Assembly: GCA_016788885.1 (NCBI GenBank)
Contig: JAEURX010000008.1
Coordinates: forward strand, 1-64,000
Source: Nitrospira sp.
Lineage (GTDB): Bacteria; Nitrospirota; Nitrospiria; Nitrospirales; Nitrospiraceae
Direction of reading: 5' to 3'
Length of the DNA: 64,000 nt
The notes beneath the pieces are model-generated. The model had not been told where the DNA came from. It was given only the letters and a program-made list of their open reading frames with translations, and searched no databases. Shown in pieces: positions 23,175-32,460 of this stretch. The number at the start of each line of letters is the position of its first letter. The first letter of the stretch is position 1. Made by a program: the position numbers and the translations under genes.

Positions 23175-25250
23175 TTAGCCCATCGGAAGAATGTCGAAAA
23201 TAGCCGCGCGCTCGACCCGGCCAACATCCACCCACTGCTGGGCCAACGGAATCAGCGTCGCCAGTCGCTCTTCCACGGCTGCCAACCGCTCACGAATCGC
23301 AGCCGGCTTGTGTTGCGCCGTGACTCGCAGGAAGGTTCGTAGCCCTTGAAGAAACAGGTTGATATTGGCCGCGCACACCTGTTCCGCCGAGCCGGACAAG
23401 TCATCGATATCCTCAAAAATCGGCTCCAGCGCCTGAGGGCGCAACGGACGTTCCTCGCCGGCACGCGTAATCCGTCGGAGCGTATCGATTACTTTGGGCA
23501 CGCGTGCCTGCATGTGCTCAAGAAACCGCTCGTCCAAGGTATCCAACTCCTCCAGCATCCGTCCGATGGCCCGCGCATCGACCGGCTTCGCTCCGCCGGC
23601 GGCTTCTGCCTCCGCGCGATCAATCACCGTCTCGAGGACGTCCCGCACCGGCTCGCGCGAACGTCCACGGGCCAGATGTAACTGCCTCAATGCATCCAGG
23701 ATCGAAGGCGCAGCTGGCTGTCGGGTCGCCACAGGCTCTGTCTCGGCGTGTTCGCTTGACGCCGGTGCCACTGGAGACATGGCCGGGTTGCGTGCCGCGT
23801 CATCCGCCGGTTCCTGTCCAGCTGAATCAGCAGGCGGTTCCCCCTTCTCCGTAACCGGTTCCAGCTCTCGCACGGTCTTACTAATTTCCAACAAACCTTC
23901 TCGAAGTGACGCGACATGATGTGCAGCCACGGCCCGCTCATGTCTGGCGGCCGCCTGCAGTAACGGAAACAGTCTGGTTGCCATCTCTTCTACACCGGTT
24001 AACCCGACGGTCGCGGCGGAACGCGCAAGATTACCGACGCTTTGCCACAGAATCGTCGCCAATTGTGACCGGCGTGCTTGTTCACTGGTCGTATCCAGCC
24101 GCTCCAAGGCCGTCTGAATCTGATTGAGCCACTCCCTGGCTTCCAACACGAACAGGCCAAGGATCTCGCGTCGTACCGGGATCGTGGCGTCGACCGGTTC
24201 AGACTCTGATGAAACCCTGGGCGAGACCGGTCTGATCGCAGGTTGATCCACGGCGGCCTGAATCACTCCGGCAATGGCATCGAGGCTTTCCAGCAAGGCG
24301 GCAAATTGATCTGAGACAGTCGTGGACGTGGCAAGGACCTTCGCCGCCGCATGAACAGGTTCGAAGCTGACGCGCTCCAAAGCCGGTGGTTCGACGGTAT
24401 CCACCACCGACACGTGGGGCAGCAGACTCAAATCGATCAGGCGCGGCGGTTCTGACGTCGAGGCGTTCTCCGCATCCATGACGCGCAACACCGGGCGTGA
24501 GGGATATCGGGCGGTGATGCGTACCACCACCCCTTCTTCTCCGCTGCTGAGACGCACCCTGGTTCCGAGCGGATAGACCGACAATTGTTCGACCAACGCC
24601 TTCATGATTTCCCGGGGAAATGCGGTACGCTCTGTCGTGAGCAACTCACGAACGGCTTCATGCGGCAACAATCGACGACGATAGGGACGCGGGCTGACCA
24701 ACGCATCGAAGATGTCGACCAAACCAATAATTTGCGCCAACTCGTTGATCTCACGCCCTTTCAGGCGATGAGGATACCCCTGTCCCCTCCCCCGCTCATG
24801 AGCCTGCAAGACAACATCCGCCAGCCACGCATGGTCTGCACCGAGTCGAGTGATGACGTCGGCTCCCATGCGCGGATGCTGTTCAATGAGGCGGCGCTCC
24901 TCAGCCGACAGCCGGCCGGTTTTGGTGAGCAGCTCTTGCGGAACCGCAAAAATGCCAATGTCGTGCAGCAGGCCTGCCAAGGCGAGCCGTCGCAACTCGG
25001 TTCCGAAATAACCAAGACCGATGCCGACCTTCGTGGCCAAGATGCCGACATTGATGAGATTGGTGACCAGTGGAGAGCCTGGGGGGCTCGACAAGGCCTC
25101 AACAACTAACTGATCGCTGGTGTGAAGTGAATCGACGAGACTAGAAGCCAGTTGGGTGACCTCGGAAAGGTCGAGGTCTTCCTGCCGTTGCACAGCGGCG
25201 GCCACCTTGGCAAGCGCTGCCTCTGCTTGCCGATACTGATGCTGGTCCAT
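23175..25250 (-). CDS. Variant HD-GYP protein with a histidine-less Hpt-like domain
   Basis: 691 residues. Residues ~55-230 are an HD-GYP domain: LLHDIGIF (HD at 96-97), EQHPRMG (H125), AHERGRGQGYP (150-160), DIFDALVSPRPYR (D179). Two usual ligand positions look changed: HHE reads AHE, and the first His position reads Asn (VTNLIN). Residues ~365-435 (LFVLEAREWLNQIQTALERL, then VGNLARSAATVGLTGVE) match an Hpt helix bundle, but the phospho-accepting His is replaced by Gly406. A Pro/Glu-rich linker and a third helical region follow. It could degrade or only bind cyclic di-GMP. Last gene of the chemosensory run; the domain at ~365-435 is a relative of the preceding gene. Confidence 0.75.
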   Translation of the reverse strand: MDQHQYRQAEAALAKVAAAVQRQEDLDLSEVTQLASSLVDSLHTSDQLVVEALSSPPGSPLVTNLINVGILATKVGIGLGYFGTELRRLALAGLLHDIGIFAVPQELLTKTGRLSAEERRLIEQHPRMGADVITRLGADHAWLADVVLQAHERGRGQGYPHRLKGREINELAQIIGLVDIFDALVSPRPYRRRLLPHEAVRELLTTERTAFPREIMKALVEQLSVYPLGTRVRLSSGEEGVVVRITARYPSRPVLRVMDAENASTSEPPRLIDLSLLPHVSVVDTVEPPALERVSFEPVHAAAKVLATSTTVSDQFAALLESLDAIAGVIQAAVDQPAIRPVSPRVSSESEPVDATIPVRREILGLFVLEAREWLNQIQTALERLDTTSEQARRSQLATILWQSVGNLARSAATVGLTGVEEMATRLFPLLQAAARHERAVAAHHVASLREGLLEISKTVRELEPVTEKGEPPADSAGQEPADDAARNPAMSPVAPASSEHAETEPVATRQPAAPSILDALRQLHLARGRSREPVRDVLETVIDRAEAEAAGGAKPVDARAIGRMLEELDTLDERFLEHMQARVPKVIDTLRRITRAGEERPLRPQALEPIFEDIDDLSGSAEQVCAANINLFLQGLRTFLRVTAQHKPAAIRERLAAVEERLATLIPLAQQWVDVGRVERAAIFDILPMG

Positions 25251-25396
25251 GGTCTTCGTTCCTCACCCGAATACACGTGTCCCCAGAACCTGCCCTGTCT
25301 GCCGCTTCGTTTCCTCCGACCACAGCCGCAGCACGCTCATCCGGCGATGACTAGCACGTGGGGAGACGACGACCTTCGGACCTGTGTTGAATCTGC

Positions 25397-26344
25397 TTAG
25401 GCAGCCGGAACGAGACGACTCATCACATCCAACTCTTTCTGCCCGTTCGCGACCCACTCGTCGACCATGCTTGCCATGGCGAGAATACGCCGTTCCACCG
25501 CTTGCAGACGAGACTCGCCGACGCTGACACGACGCTGGACGAGCAGAGAAAGGAAATTCTGAAGGCCTGAGAGGAACGTCACAAGTACCGTCGCGTTCGT
25601 CTGCTTGGCCACACCGTGAAGATGCTCGAGGCTCTGCAGAGAGGGAGCAAGGAGAGTCTCCGTCCCTGAGTCTCCAAATCCTTCGACTCTCAGCCGATTC
25701 ATGTGCTGGGCAATGGCGGGTAGCTCCTGACGAAGTACCTCCAAGCACTGAGTATCCGCACTGTGGAGTTCGCGAAGGATGTGCTGAAATGCGGCGGACT
25801 GAATCTGGCCCGACCCCTGGCGCGCCTCCTGTTCAAACCGCTGAAGCACCAACGGAATGAGGCTACGTGAGACACCGGCCTCTGTGGCCTGCTGGTCCTG
25901 CAAGGCACGCAACGCATTCAAGAGGGTCAGGAAATCGATGGCCGGTTCGGGATCTGGCGCGGCTTCCCGCGCGGGCTCGATCTCGAGCACGATGCCGGTC
26001 GCGCCTTTCACGGAGGCGACCATCAACCGGAACTGCTCACGTACCGTACTGAAATCTTGCGCGGTGACCGTCGTCCGATCTTTAATGGTGTCGATAAAGG
26101 GAAGCAGCGCGAAGGTGGTCCGTTCCACATCGGGAAGATTAATCGTGGCCGCAGAGCCGCCCAAACTTGTGATGCCTCGTACGATCACATCGACCAATTG
26201 TGCGTATCGCTCCAGGTCCGGCTGGCCTTCAAGTTCGGTCAGCGCTGAATGGATCTGAACGAGCCACTCCTGCGCCTCCTGCCCAAAGAGCTCGATCAGT
26301 TCCTTTTGGAAATCGTCTTGGGTTTGTTCTGAGTCCATAGACAC
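25397..26344 (-). CDS. Pseudo-Hpt protein of the chemosensory cluster
   Basis: 315 residues. ELFGQEAQEWLVQIHSALTEL and VRGITSLGGSAATINLPDVE follow the Hpt pattern of the CheA in the same cluster (EAQEYLESLETDLLRM, AHTLKGSAYTVGF), but the His is Thr59 and the following Lys is Gly62, so it cannot accept phosphate by this site. A second helical region follows at ~150-315 with no other motif. It shares EWLxQIxxALxxL with the HD-GYP protein, suggesting duplication. It could bind receivers or compete with CheA for CheY. A 52-base gap separates it from the receiver/coiled-coil gene upstream and 146 bases from the HD-GYP gene. Confidence 0.65.
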   Translation of the reverse strand: MSMDSEQTQDDFQKELIELFGQEAQEWLVQIHSALTELEGQPDLERYAQLVDVIVRGITSLGGSAATINLPDVERTTFALLPFIDTIKDRTTVTAQDFSTVREQFRLMVASVKGATGIVLEIEPAREAAPDPEPAIDFLTLLNALRALQDQQATEAGVSRSLIPLVLQRFEQEARQGSGQIQSAAFQHILRELHSADTQCLEVLRQELPAIAQHMNRLRVEGFGDSGTETLLAPSLQSLEHLHGVAKQTNATVLVTFLSGLQNFLSLLVQRRVSVGESRLQAVERRILAMASMVDEWVANGQKELDVMSRLVPAA

Positions 26345-26403
26345 GGCGCTACCCTGCCCCTCGCCCCATCCACTCGCCTCTGGATACGGCGAGTGACGGT
26401 TTC

Positions 26404-27879
26404 CTATCGTTTCCCGGCGCCGAGTTGAGACGCGAGACCGGCAATCTCGCCCAGTTTTCTCGCCAGGTCTTCAAACCGACGGGTCGATTGATCGGCCAGC
26501 TGTTCGGCCTCGGCCGCGCGTTGCGCCAGTTCCTGCGACCGCTCCTGTTCGGCAGCCAGCGCATGTTCCATTTCTTGGACCCGCGCGGCGCCCTCTTCCA
26601 ACTGTTTGACTTGTCCCAACAGCGCGGCGCCGGCTTCGCGCTCCGCCGACAGCGCGCGCTCCAGTTCCGTCATCTGAGTGCGTGCCTGTTCTCCCGCTTC
26701 TTCCAGCACCGGCACCATCGCTGCTACTTTCTCCAACTGCGCACGCTCACCGCGGTGCGTTTCGCACTCGTCGCGCACAGTCGACAGTGTCCGCTCCAAT
26801 TCGCGCACACGATCTTCCACGTGTTCCAGATTGGTAATCTGCTGGACCAATTGGTTGGCGGCTTCCCGTTCTGCCTCCAGATGCGCTTCCAACTCCACGA
26901 TTCTCGCGGCATGATGCGCCGCATCGGACAATTGCTGCGACAGATGCTCCACACGATGGCGTTCCTCAGCCAATGCGGATTCCACTTCTCCGACACGATG
27001 CGCCTGCCGCACCGCCACGTCCAGCTGTTGAGTCAACGCGGTCTGTTGTGTACGTTCATCGGCTACAGTCTGTTCAAGCCGTTGAATGCGAGACATCAGG
27101 GCGTCATTGTGTTCCTGTTGTTCGTTCAGCGCCGCTTGCACCTGTCGCATCTGCTCCTGCGTCAACCGCCGTTCCTCCACAAGCTGCCGTTCGAGCTCGG
27201 CGATTCGGGCATCCCGCTGAGCCAGCAGTGCCTGATGCTGTTCCTCGGCCTGGGAGGACAGAGGCGACTCAGGAGCGTGCTGTACGGGCGCTTCGTCAAC
27301 AGACAGCTCGTGGCTGAGATGCGCCATTACGGGTTCCGGCACGTTCATCGTGACCGGCTCGAATGGCCGGACCTCTTCCACACTCTGAGGTTGGATCGGA
27401 GCCACGGCTTGTGTGACAGAAGGATCAGGAGCGACGACCACGGCCTGAATCTCCGGCGACTCCGGTACCACCTGCACCTGAGGTGGCTCGGGAGCCGGCG
27501 CAGGCCTATGCGGCCGCTTCATCAAAAGGTCCAACACGCGATCTTTGAGAGACGTACCCTGAAACGGTTTCTTCAACACCCCATCAGCCTTGCACGTCTC
27601 GGCTTGTCGTGACACTTCGTCGTTCACGATGCCACTGATCAGCAGGACCGGCAGATCAGCCAAATTGGCTTGCCCACGGACATAGGCACAGACTTCGTAT
27701 CCACTCTTATCAGGCATGATCACGTCGGACACCACGAGGTCCGGACGATCCTTCGCCAATAACGCCAGGGCTTCCGACCCATTGGCCGCCAGGGTGACTC
27801 CCATTCCGGCCTCGGTCAACAGACGCTCGGCTACCTTGCGAACCGCAATGCTGTCGTCGGCGATCAGAATCTTTGGCAT
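26404..27879 (-). CDS. Response regulator with long coiled-coil output
   Basis: 491 residues. A receiver domain fills 1-120: acidic pair DD8-9, phospho-acceptor Asp52 in VVSDVIMPD, and KKPF for the conserved Lys. A Pro/Val-rich linker (~125-215) leads into a heptad-rich coiled coil from ~215 to 480 (ELERQLVEERRLTQEQMRQ, LEAHLEAEREAANQL and so on), Glu/Gln/Ala/Arg-rich. There is no DNA-binding domain. Receiver plus coiled coil resembles FrzS/RomR-like polarity or scaffold proteins, but the match is architectural only. It sits between the CheW-like genes and the pseudo-Hpt genes. Confidence 0.8.
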   Translation of the reverse strand: MPKILIADDSIAVRKVAERLLTEAGMGVTLAANGSEALALLAKDRPDLVVSDVIMPDKSGYEVCAYVRGQANLADLPVLLISGIVNDEVSRQAETCKADGVLKKPFQGTSLKDRVLDLLMKRPHRPAPAPEPPQVQVVPESPEIQAVVVAPDPSVTQAVAPIQPQSVEEVRPFEPVTMNVPEPVMAHLSHELSVDEAPVQHAPESPLSSQAEEQHQALLAQRDARIAELERQLVEERRLTQEQMRQVQAALNEQQEHNDALMSRIQRLEQTVADERTQQTALTQQLDVAVRQAHRVGEVESALAEERHRVEHLSQQLSDAAHHAARIVELEAHLEAEREAANQLVQQITNLEHVEDRVRELERTLSTVRDECETHRGERAQLEKVAAMVPVLEEAGEQARTQMTELERALSAEREAGAALLGQVKQLEEGAARVQEMEHALAAEQERSQELAQRAAEAEQLADQSTRRFEDLARKLGEIAGLASQLGAGKR

Positions 27880-27907
27880 GTCATTCCTCTACGCGATGTC
27901 AGGGTCA

Positions 27908-28384
27908 TCAAGCGTGACGACTCGATGAAACCCCGAGGGTTGCCAGGTTGATGATAGGAAGCTGCTCACCACCGGCGACACATGATCCGGCCATGTCCGG
28001 ATCGTCGCCGTGCTGATACTGTAACGACGAGCGCGGCACCATCTGCAGGGAGGGCACCTCGGCATCAATGCAGATGGCCAGCGGTCCATCCACGTGCTTC
28101 ACGACCAGACACAGAGATTCGCGTTCGTGCATGGTGCGTTGGAACTTTGCCGCAAGATCAAATACCGGCAGACATCTGTCCTCGTGTCTGACCAAAGAGG
28201 TCACGAACCGCGTCTCACTCGGAACCGGGATCGCGCCTGGCCAGGGCATCACCCCGCCGATCTCCTCGGTTCTGGCGGCCAACCGTTGCCCCGCAACGGA
28301 AAACACCACCAGACGGAGCATTCGGTTTTCTGCCGTGCTTCTTGCCGCTGTCTGGCCCTGTTTGCGAGATTGACTGCGAAGCAT
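27908..28384 (-). CDS. CheW-like coupling protein
   Basis: 158 residues from ATG 28384. MLRLVVFSVAGQRLAARTEEI and GVMPWPGAIPVP start a CheW SH3-like fold, then VTSLVRHEDRCLPVFDLAAKF and LCLVVKHVDGPLAICIDAEV, and the end QLPIINLATLG. CheW proteins join receptors to CheA. It is one of three CheW-like proteins in the cluster, besides the CheW domain in CheA, so several arrays or a mixed one may form. The longer frame to 28525 overlaps the upstream gene and is not used. Confidence 0.75.
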   Translation of the reverse strand: MLRSQSRKQGQTAARSTAENRMLRLVVFSVAGQRLAARTEEIGGVMPWPGAIPVPSETRFVTSLVRHEDRCLPVFDLAAKFQRTMHERESLCLVVKHVDGPLAICIDAEVPSLQMVPRSSLQYQHGDDPDMAGSCVAGGEQLPIINLATLGVSSSRHA

Positions 28385-28406
28385 GTTCGATCCTCGAGTC
28401 CGACGA

Positions 28407-28982
28407 TTACCCCAGGTGACCAACCGGCGCCGACGGAACAGCCTCAAGCGTGGCGGCGACAGGCAATTCTGGCCTGGTTTCGCATTCTTCAGGCCTATGT
28501 TCAGACAGCCGCAACGCAAACACATCGAGCGCGTTACTCCGAAGCGGGAGACCCAGCACCCAAAACGGATTAGCGATCAGCGCGACAGTTTCTTTATCGG
28601 CAAATAATCCCAATAATCGATCCCGCTCTGCACCGCGAAACTGGGGAGGCAATGGTTGAATCATGGTGCGTTCCACGTCGAGTAGCCCCAAGACCTTGTC
28701 TACGGGGAAGAATCGGAGGTGGTGGTCATGACCATACAGGACCAACCTCGTCTCTGAGCTCGGAGCTTGCGGCTGAAGCTTCAAGCGGCCGACGAGATCG
28801 GTGTGCTCATAGGTCACATGGGCCCAGGTTACGCGCCCATCCAGCCCTGCAGCTGCGGGCGTCACAATGCCGCGAACCCACTGGGCGGGAAATGCGATGG
28901 AAGAACGACCGATCAGCGTGACCAGAAATCTGACCGCGTGTCCGCTGACCAACGTGACTGCCTGACTTCCCCGGAGTCCCAT
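28407..28982 (-). CDS. Divergent CheW-like protein
   Basis: 191 residues. VRFLVTLIGRSSIAFPAQWV, RGIVTPAAAGLDG, LVLYGHDHHLRFFPVDKVLGL and RLLGLFADKETVALIANPFWVL follow the CheW strand order (inner-face Ala/Phe-Pro, V-x-G-I-V). It is divergent enough that I call the family at moderate confidence. It starts 47 bases downstream of cheA and ends 22 bases before the next CheW. Confidence 0.6.
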   Translation of the reverse strand: MGLRGSQAVTLVSGHAVRFLVTLIGRSSIAFPAQWVRGIVTPAAAGLDGRVTWAHVTYEHTDLVGRLKLQPQAPSSETRLVLYGHDHHLRFFPVDKVLGLLDVERTMIQPLPPQFRGAERDRLLGLFADKETVALIANPFWVLGLPLRSNALDVFALRLSEHRPEECETRPELPVAATLEAVPSAPVGHLG

Positions 28983-29029
28983 CTGCGACCTTTATTCTGC
29001 CAGCAACGACATGAATCGCCAAAACGTTC

Positions 29030-32000
29030 CTATTTTTCGACCCCTGCCTCACGGCTCGTCCACTTGCGAACTTCTTGGATCAGGGCCCGCTCCTCCACCG
29101 GTTTGGCAATATAGCCTGAGGCGCCGACACTGACGGCCATCTGGCGATGCTTCTCCCCTGCGCGCGTGGTCATGACCAAAATCGGCGTGCTGTGCGTCTG
29201 GGGTCTTGCACGAAGCGCCTGGATCACTTCATACCCATTTAACTTTGGCATTTCTAGGTCGGTAATGATGAGCTGATAGGGCTGGACCATGGCTTTGCGG
29301 CAGCCTTCTTCGCCGTCGACCGCCGTTTCCACCGTATATCCGGCAGACTCCAGCATCCGACCAACAAACTTTCTAATGCTGAGCGAGTCATCGATCAACA
29401 ACAGCGGCAATTGGGTCGCGCCATGCTGTGCTGACTCTAACGCAGCAGGTGGCTCCTGAATCGATGGCACCCCGTGCATATGGGATTGCGCCAGAACATC
29501 ATGGTACTCGCGCGTCGTCAGGCGGCTCACATCTAAGACGAGTATGACGCGGCCTTCCGGATCAATCGTGGCACCGCCGAACACCGACCGTTCGTACGGC
29601 TTCAGGCCGCCCAGTGATTTAATGACGATTTCCTGCCGCCCCAGCAATTCATCCACTGCGCAGCCGAGCACTCCGGTGGAGGTCCGCACGATCACAACGG
29701 GGGACACTCCATCGATGATGCTTGCCTCCCGGCGAATGAGGCTGGCCAGCGGATACACCTCGATCGCTTCGTCACCGATTTGTAGCACCGAACGATCGCC
29801 CATCTGTTGCACGCTTGAGCTGACGGACATCGTGACTTCGCGCACACTCGGCAGAGGAATCGCGTACCGTTCACTGCCGACGCGCACCAGCAACGCCGTG
29901 GCAATGAGCAAGGTGAGCGGCAGATGCATCGTAAATTTCGTACCCTGCCCGTACACGGACTCCACTTCGATGTGGCCGTTCATCGTCTCAATGACACGCT
30001 TCACCACGTCCATGCCCACGCCGCGCCCCGCCTGACCTCCGACGGCATCAGCGGTAGTGAACCCCGGCAGGAAGATGAACTTGATCAGTTCGCTTTCAGG
30101 CAACGTGTCGGCGACGTCCTGCCTCACCAGCCCCAGCTTCACCGCCTTGGCCTTAATTTTGACGAGATCGAGACCGGCGCCATCGTCTTCGACTTCGATG
30201 AGCACCGAGTTCCCCCGATGAGCGGCGTGCAGATAGATGGTGCCGGCGGCCGGTTTCCCCTGTGCGACACGAGCGGCCGCGGGTTCGATTCCGTGGTACA
30301 CCGCATTTCGGACCAAATGAACCAACGGATCGACCAATCGCTCGACCACACCGGTATCGATTTCCGTATGTTCACCGGACGTGATGAGGGTCACCTCTTT
30401 CCCCGTAGCCCTAGCCATTTCCCGAGCGGCACGCCGGAACCGGGTAAACGGGGTTCCGATCGGCACCATGCGAGCACGAGCAATCTCATCGCGCATGCTC
30501 AGGGTCAATTGCTGCAAGGACCCCATGTCGTCTTGCGCGCGATGGATCGACCCCGACAGTTGCGCCATCGATTCGGAGATATCGGCAGTCACTTCACTGA
30601 TGCGGCGGGCCAAAATGTTGAAATCGTCGTACCGGTCGAACTCCAGGCTGCCGAAATCGTTGACGCCCGGCACATCAACAGGCATCGGACCTTCAGGAGG
30701 CACCGGAGACGGCTGGAACGAAAACGTATGTTTGTCCTCGAATGTCCGCACCGCATCGGTCAAACGGTTCTTATTGGCCAACACCTGCATCGCCAACTGA
30801 TCCAGCGTGCGCAAGCGTTGTTCGAGGCGACCTCGATCAATGACCAATTCGCCGACCAGATTCAGCAGACGTTCCAAGCGGTCGCGGTTGACGCGAATGA
30901 CCTCCCGCTCTTCGCCTGTCTTCCCCTCACTCGATTTCACCGACTCAACGCCGCTACTCTCGGGAGTCCCGGCCTGGGCCACCGCCTCAGCGACTGCCTG
31001 TGCGGACTCCGGCATGGGAGATTCCGTTGCCCCCCCCCCACACAACTGCTTCAGTTCCTGCAGCGCCGTAACAAACCGTTGTCTGGTGCGAGTGAGCAGG
31101 GACAGATCCCGCCGCATGAGACTACGAATCACATCGATCGCACGGAGCAACACATCTGTATGGCCAGGACGAAATTCAAGGCGTTCCTCGCGAACAGCCC
31201 CCATAAAGTCTTCGATGTGATGAGTCAGGTCGCCGATGGATTGGAATCCGACCGTATAGGCGGACCCTTTCAACGTGTGTGCCGTGCGGAACAACTGGTG
31301 GATGGTATCGGGATTGGCCGCATCCTTGTCCATTCGCAGTAAATCGGTTTCGAGACTTTCCAGGTACTCCTGAGCCTCCGGAGCGAAGTATGAAATGACG
31401 TCCGCATCAAGGGACGGCACCAAGTAGGCTTCGGTCAGTTCCTCATCCTGGTCGCCCATGAGAGCCGGCACAGGCAACGGCAGCGCAACAGCCTCTTGCG
31501 CCACGGACATCGTTGAGGAAACCCTGTCCTGAATCGCTGCTGCGCTCCCTACCTCTTCGGCACGGGGCTCGCCCTCTTGCAACTCGCGAAGCATCGCCAG
31601 GATGCACGGTACATCCTGCCGCAATTTCGACAACTGTTGTGCGTCTCTCGCTATCAACGTCCGCATAACATCTACGGCATGCCGAATCGTCGCGATCCAA
31701 TTCGGCGCCATGCTGGTGGTCCCCTCGCGGACCGCCGTCATGCAGGTTTCGATGGGATAGGCGATATCGCCCACCACCTCACATCCGACGGTATAGGCTG
31801 ATCCTTTCAACGTGTGTGCGACTCGATACAATTGATGAATCGTGTCGGCATCCGCCATATCTCTCTCCAAACGCCGGAGAAGAGTCTGGATAGTGTGGAG
31901 ATATTCTTCCGCTTCGGGGGAAAAATACGACAAGACCTCGCCGTCGATGACCGGAATGAGATAATCGTCAGAAGGCGCAGCTGAGGACTCGGCCGGCTCA

Positions 32001-32413
32001 GGCACCAGCGAATCAGCGACGGCCGGCAGGAACTCGGCACAGCGACGAACGAACCCTTCAACGACAGACGCGTCCTCGCCTCCCCCACGCCCGATCGCCG
32101 CAACTTGCGTTCGAAAGGAGACGACAATCTCGCGCAGGACTTCAAGAGCAAGAGGCCATTTCGCCGGGGAAATCTCCCCGACGCGTTCCAGGGTCTCCTC
32201 GAGCAACGCACCCAATTGGCCGAGGCCGGGGAACCCGTAAAGCAGCGCCGCGCCTTTTAACTTGTGCCCGACCGTATGCAGATCGGCAACGTCGGCAGGG
32301 CCCGGAGTTCCGTGGTCCTCCGGGTGTAATGCCTGCCAAAACCGCGCCATATCATCGCCGGCTTCTGCAACGAAGATGTCCAGCAGTTGGTCGCGATCGA
32401 AATCAGCGCTCAT
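29030..32413 (-). CDS. Hybrid CheA histidine kinase with three Hpt domains and a receiver
   Basis: 1127 residues. Hpt boxes: GHKLKGAALLYG (His50), AHTLKGSAYTVG (His200) and AHTLKGSAYTVG (His379); the last two are near-copies. Next come a P3 dimerisation region (RLERLLNLVGELVIDRGRL), the ATPase (N-box HLVRNAVYHGIE, G-boxes DDGAGLD and GRGVGMDVVK), a CheW domain, and a receiver (LLLIDDSLSIRK, TDLEMPKLNG, AKPV) at ~1000-1127. It phosphorylates its Hpt His and then receivers in the cluster. The layout resembles ChpA/PilL and FrzE-like kinases. It lies between the MCP (47-base gap) and two CheW-like genes. No gene symbol beyond cheA-like is warranted. Confidence 0.9.
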   Translation of the reverse strand: MSADFDRDQLLDIFVAEAGDDMARFWQALHPEDHGTPGPADVADLHTVGHKLKGAALLYGFPGLGQLGALLEETLERVGEISPAKWPLALEVLREIVVSFRTQVAAIGRGGGEDASVVEGFVRRCAEFLPAVADSLVPEPAESSAAPSDDYLIPVIDGEVLSYFSPEAEEYLHTIQTLLRRLERDMADADTIHQLYRVAHTLKGSAYTVGCEVVGDIAYPIETCMTAVREGTTSMAPNWIATIRHAVDVMRTLIARDAQQLSKLRQDVPCILAMLRELQEGEPRAEEVGSAAAIQDRVSSTMSVAQEAVALPLPVPALMGDQDEELTEAYLVPSLDADVISYFAPEAQEYLESLETDLLRMDKDAANPDTIHQLFRTAHTLKGSAYTVGFQSIGDLTHHIEDFMGAVREERLEFRPGHTDVLLRAIDVIRSLMRRDLSLLTRTRQRFVTALQELKQLCGGGATESPMPESAQAVAEAVAQAGTPESSGVESVKSSEGKTGEEREVIRVNRDRLERLLNLVGELVIDRGRLEQRLRTLDQLAMQVLANKNRLTDAVRTFEDKHTFSFQPSPVPPEGPMPVDVPGVNDFGSLEFDRYDDFNILARRISEVTADISESMAQLSGSIHRAQDDMGSLQQLTLSMRDEIARARMVPIGTPFTRFRRAAREMARATGKEVTLITSGEHTEIDTGVVERLVDPLVHLVRNAVYHGIEPAAARVAQGKPAAGTIYLHAAHRGNSVLIEVEDDGAGLDLVKIKAKAVKLGLVRQDVADTLPESELIKFIFLPGFTTADAVGGQAGRGVGMDVVKRVIETMNGHIEVESVYGQGTKFTMHLPLTLLIATALLVRVGSERYAIPLPSVREVTMSVSSSVQQMGDRSVLQIGDEAIEVYPLASLIRREASIIDGVSPVVIVRTSTGVLGCAVDELLGRQEIVIKSLGGLKPYERSVFGGATIDPEGRVILVLDVSRLTTREYHDVLAQSHMHGVPSIQEPPAALESAQHGATQLPLLLIDDSLSIRKFVGRMLESAGYTVETAVDGEEGCRKAMVQPYQLIITDLEMPKLNGYEVIQALRARPQTHSTPILVMTTRAGEKHRQMAVSVGASGYIAKPVEERALIQEVRKWTSREAGVEK

Positions 32414-32460
32414 CGTTCCACTTCACATCCGAGCGGCGACACCGCTCTTCTAGAGTTCCG

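Noticed and set aside
29924-31342. 472-codon plus-strand frame
   Set aside because: Antisense to cheA, no motif.
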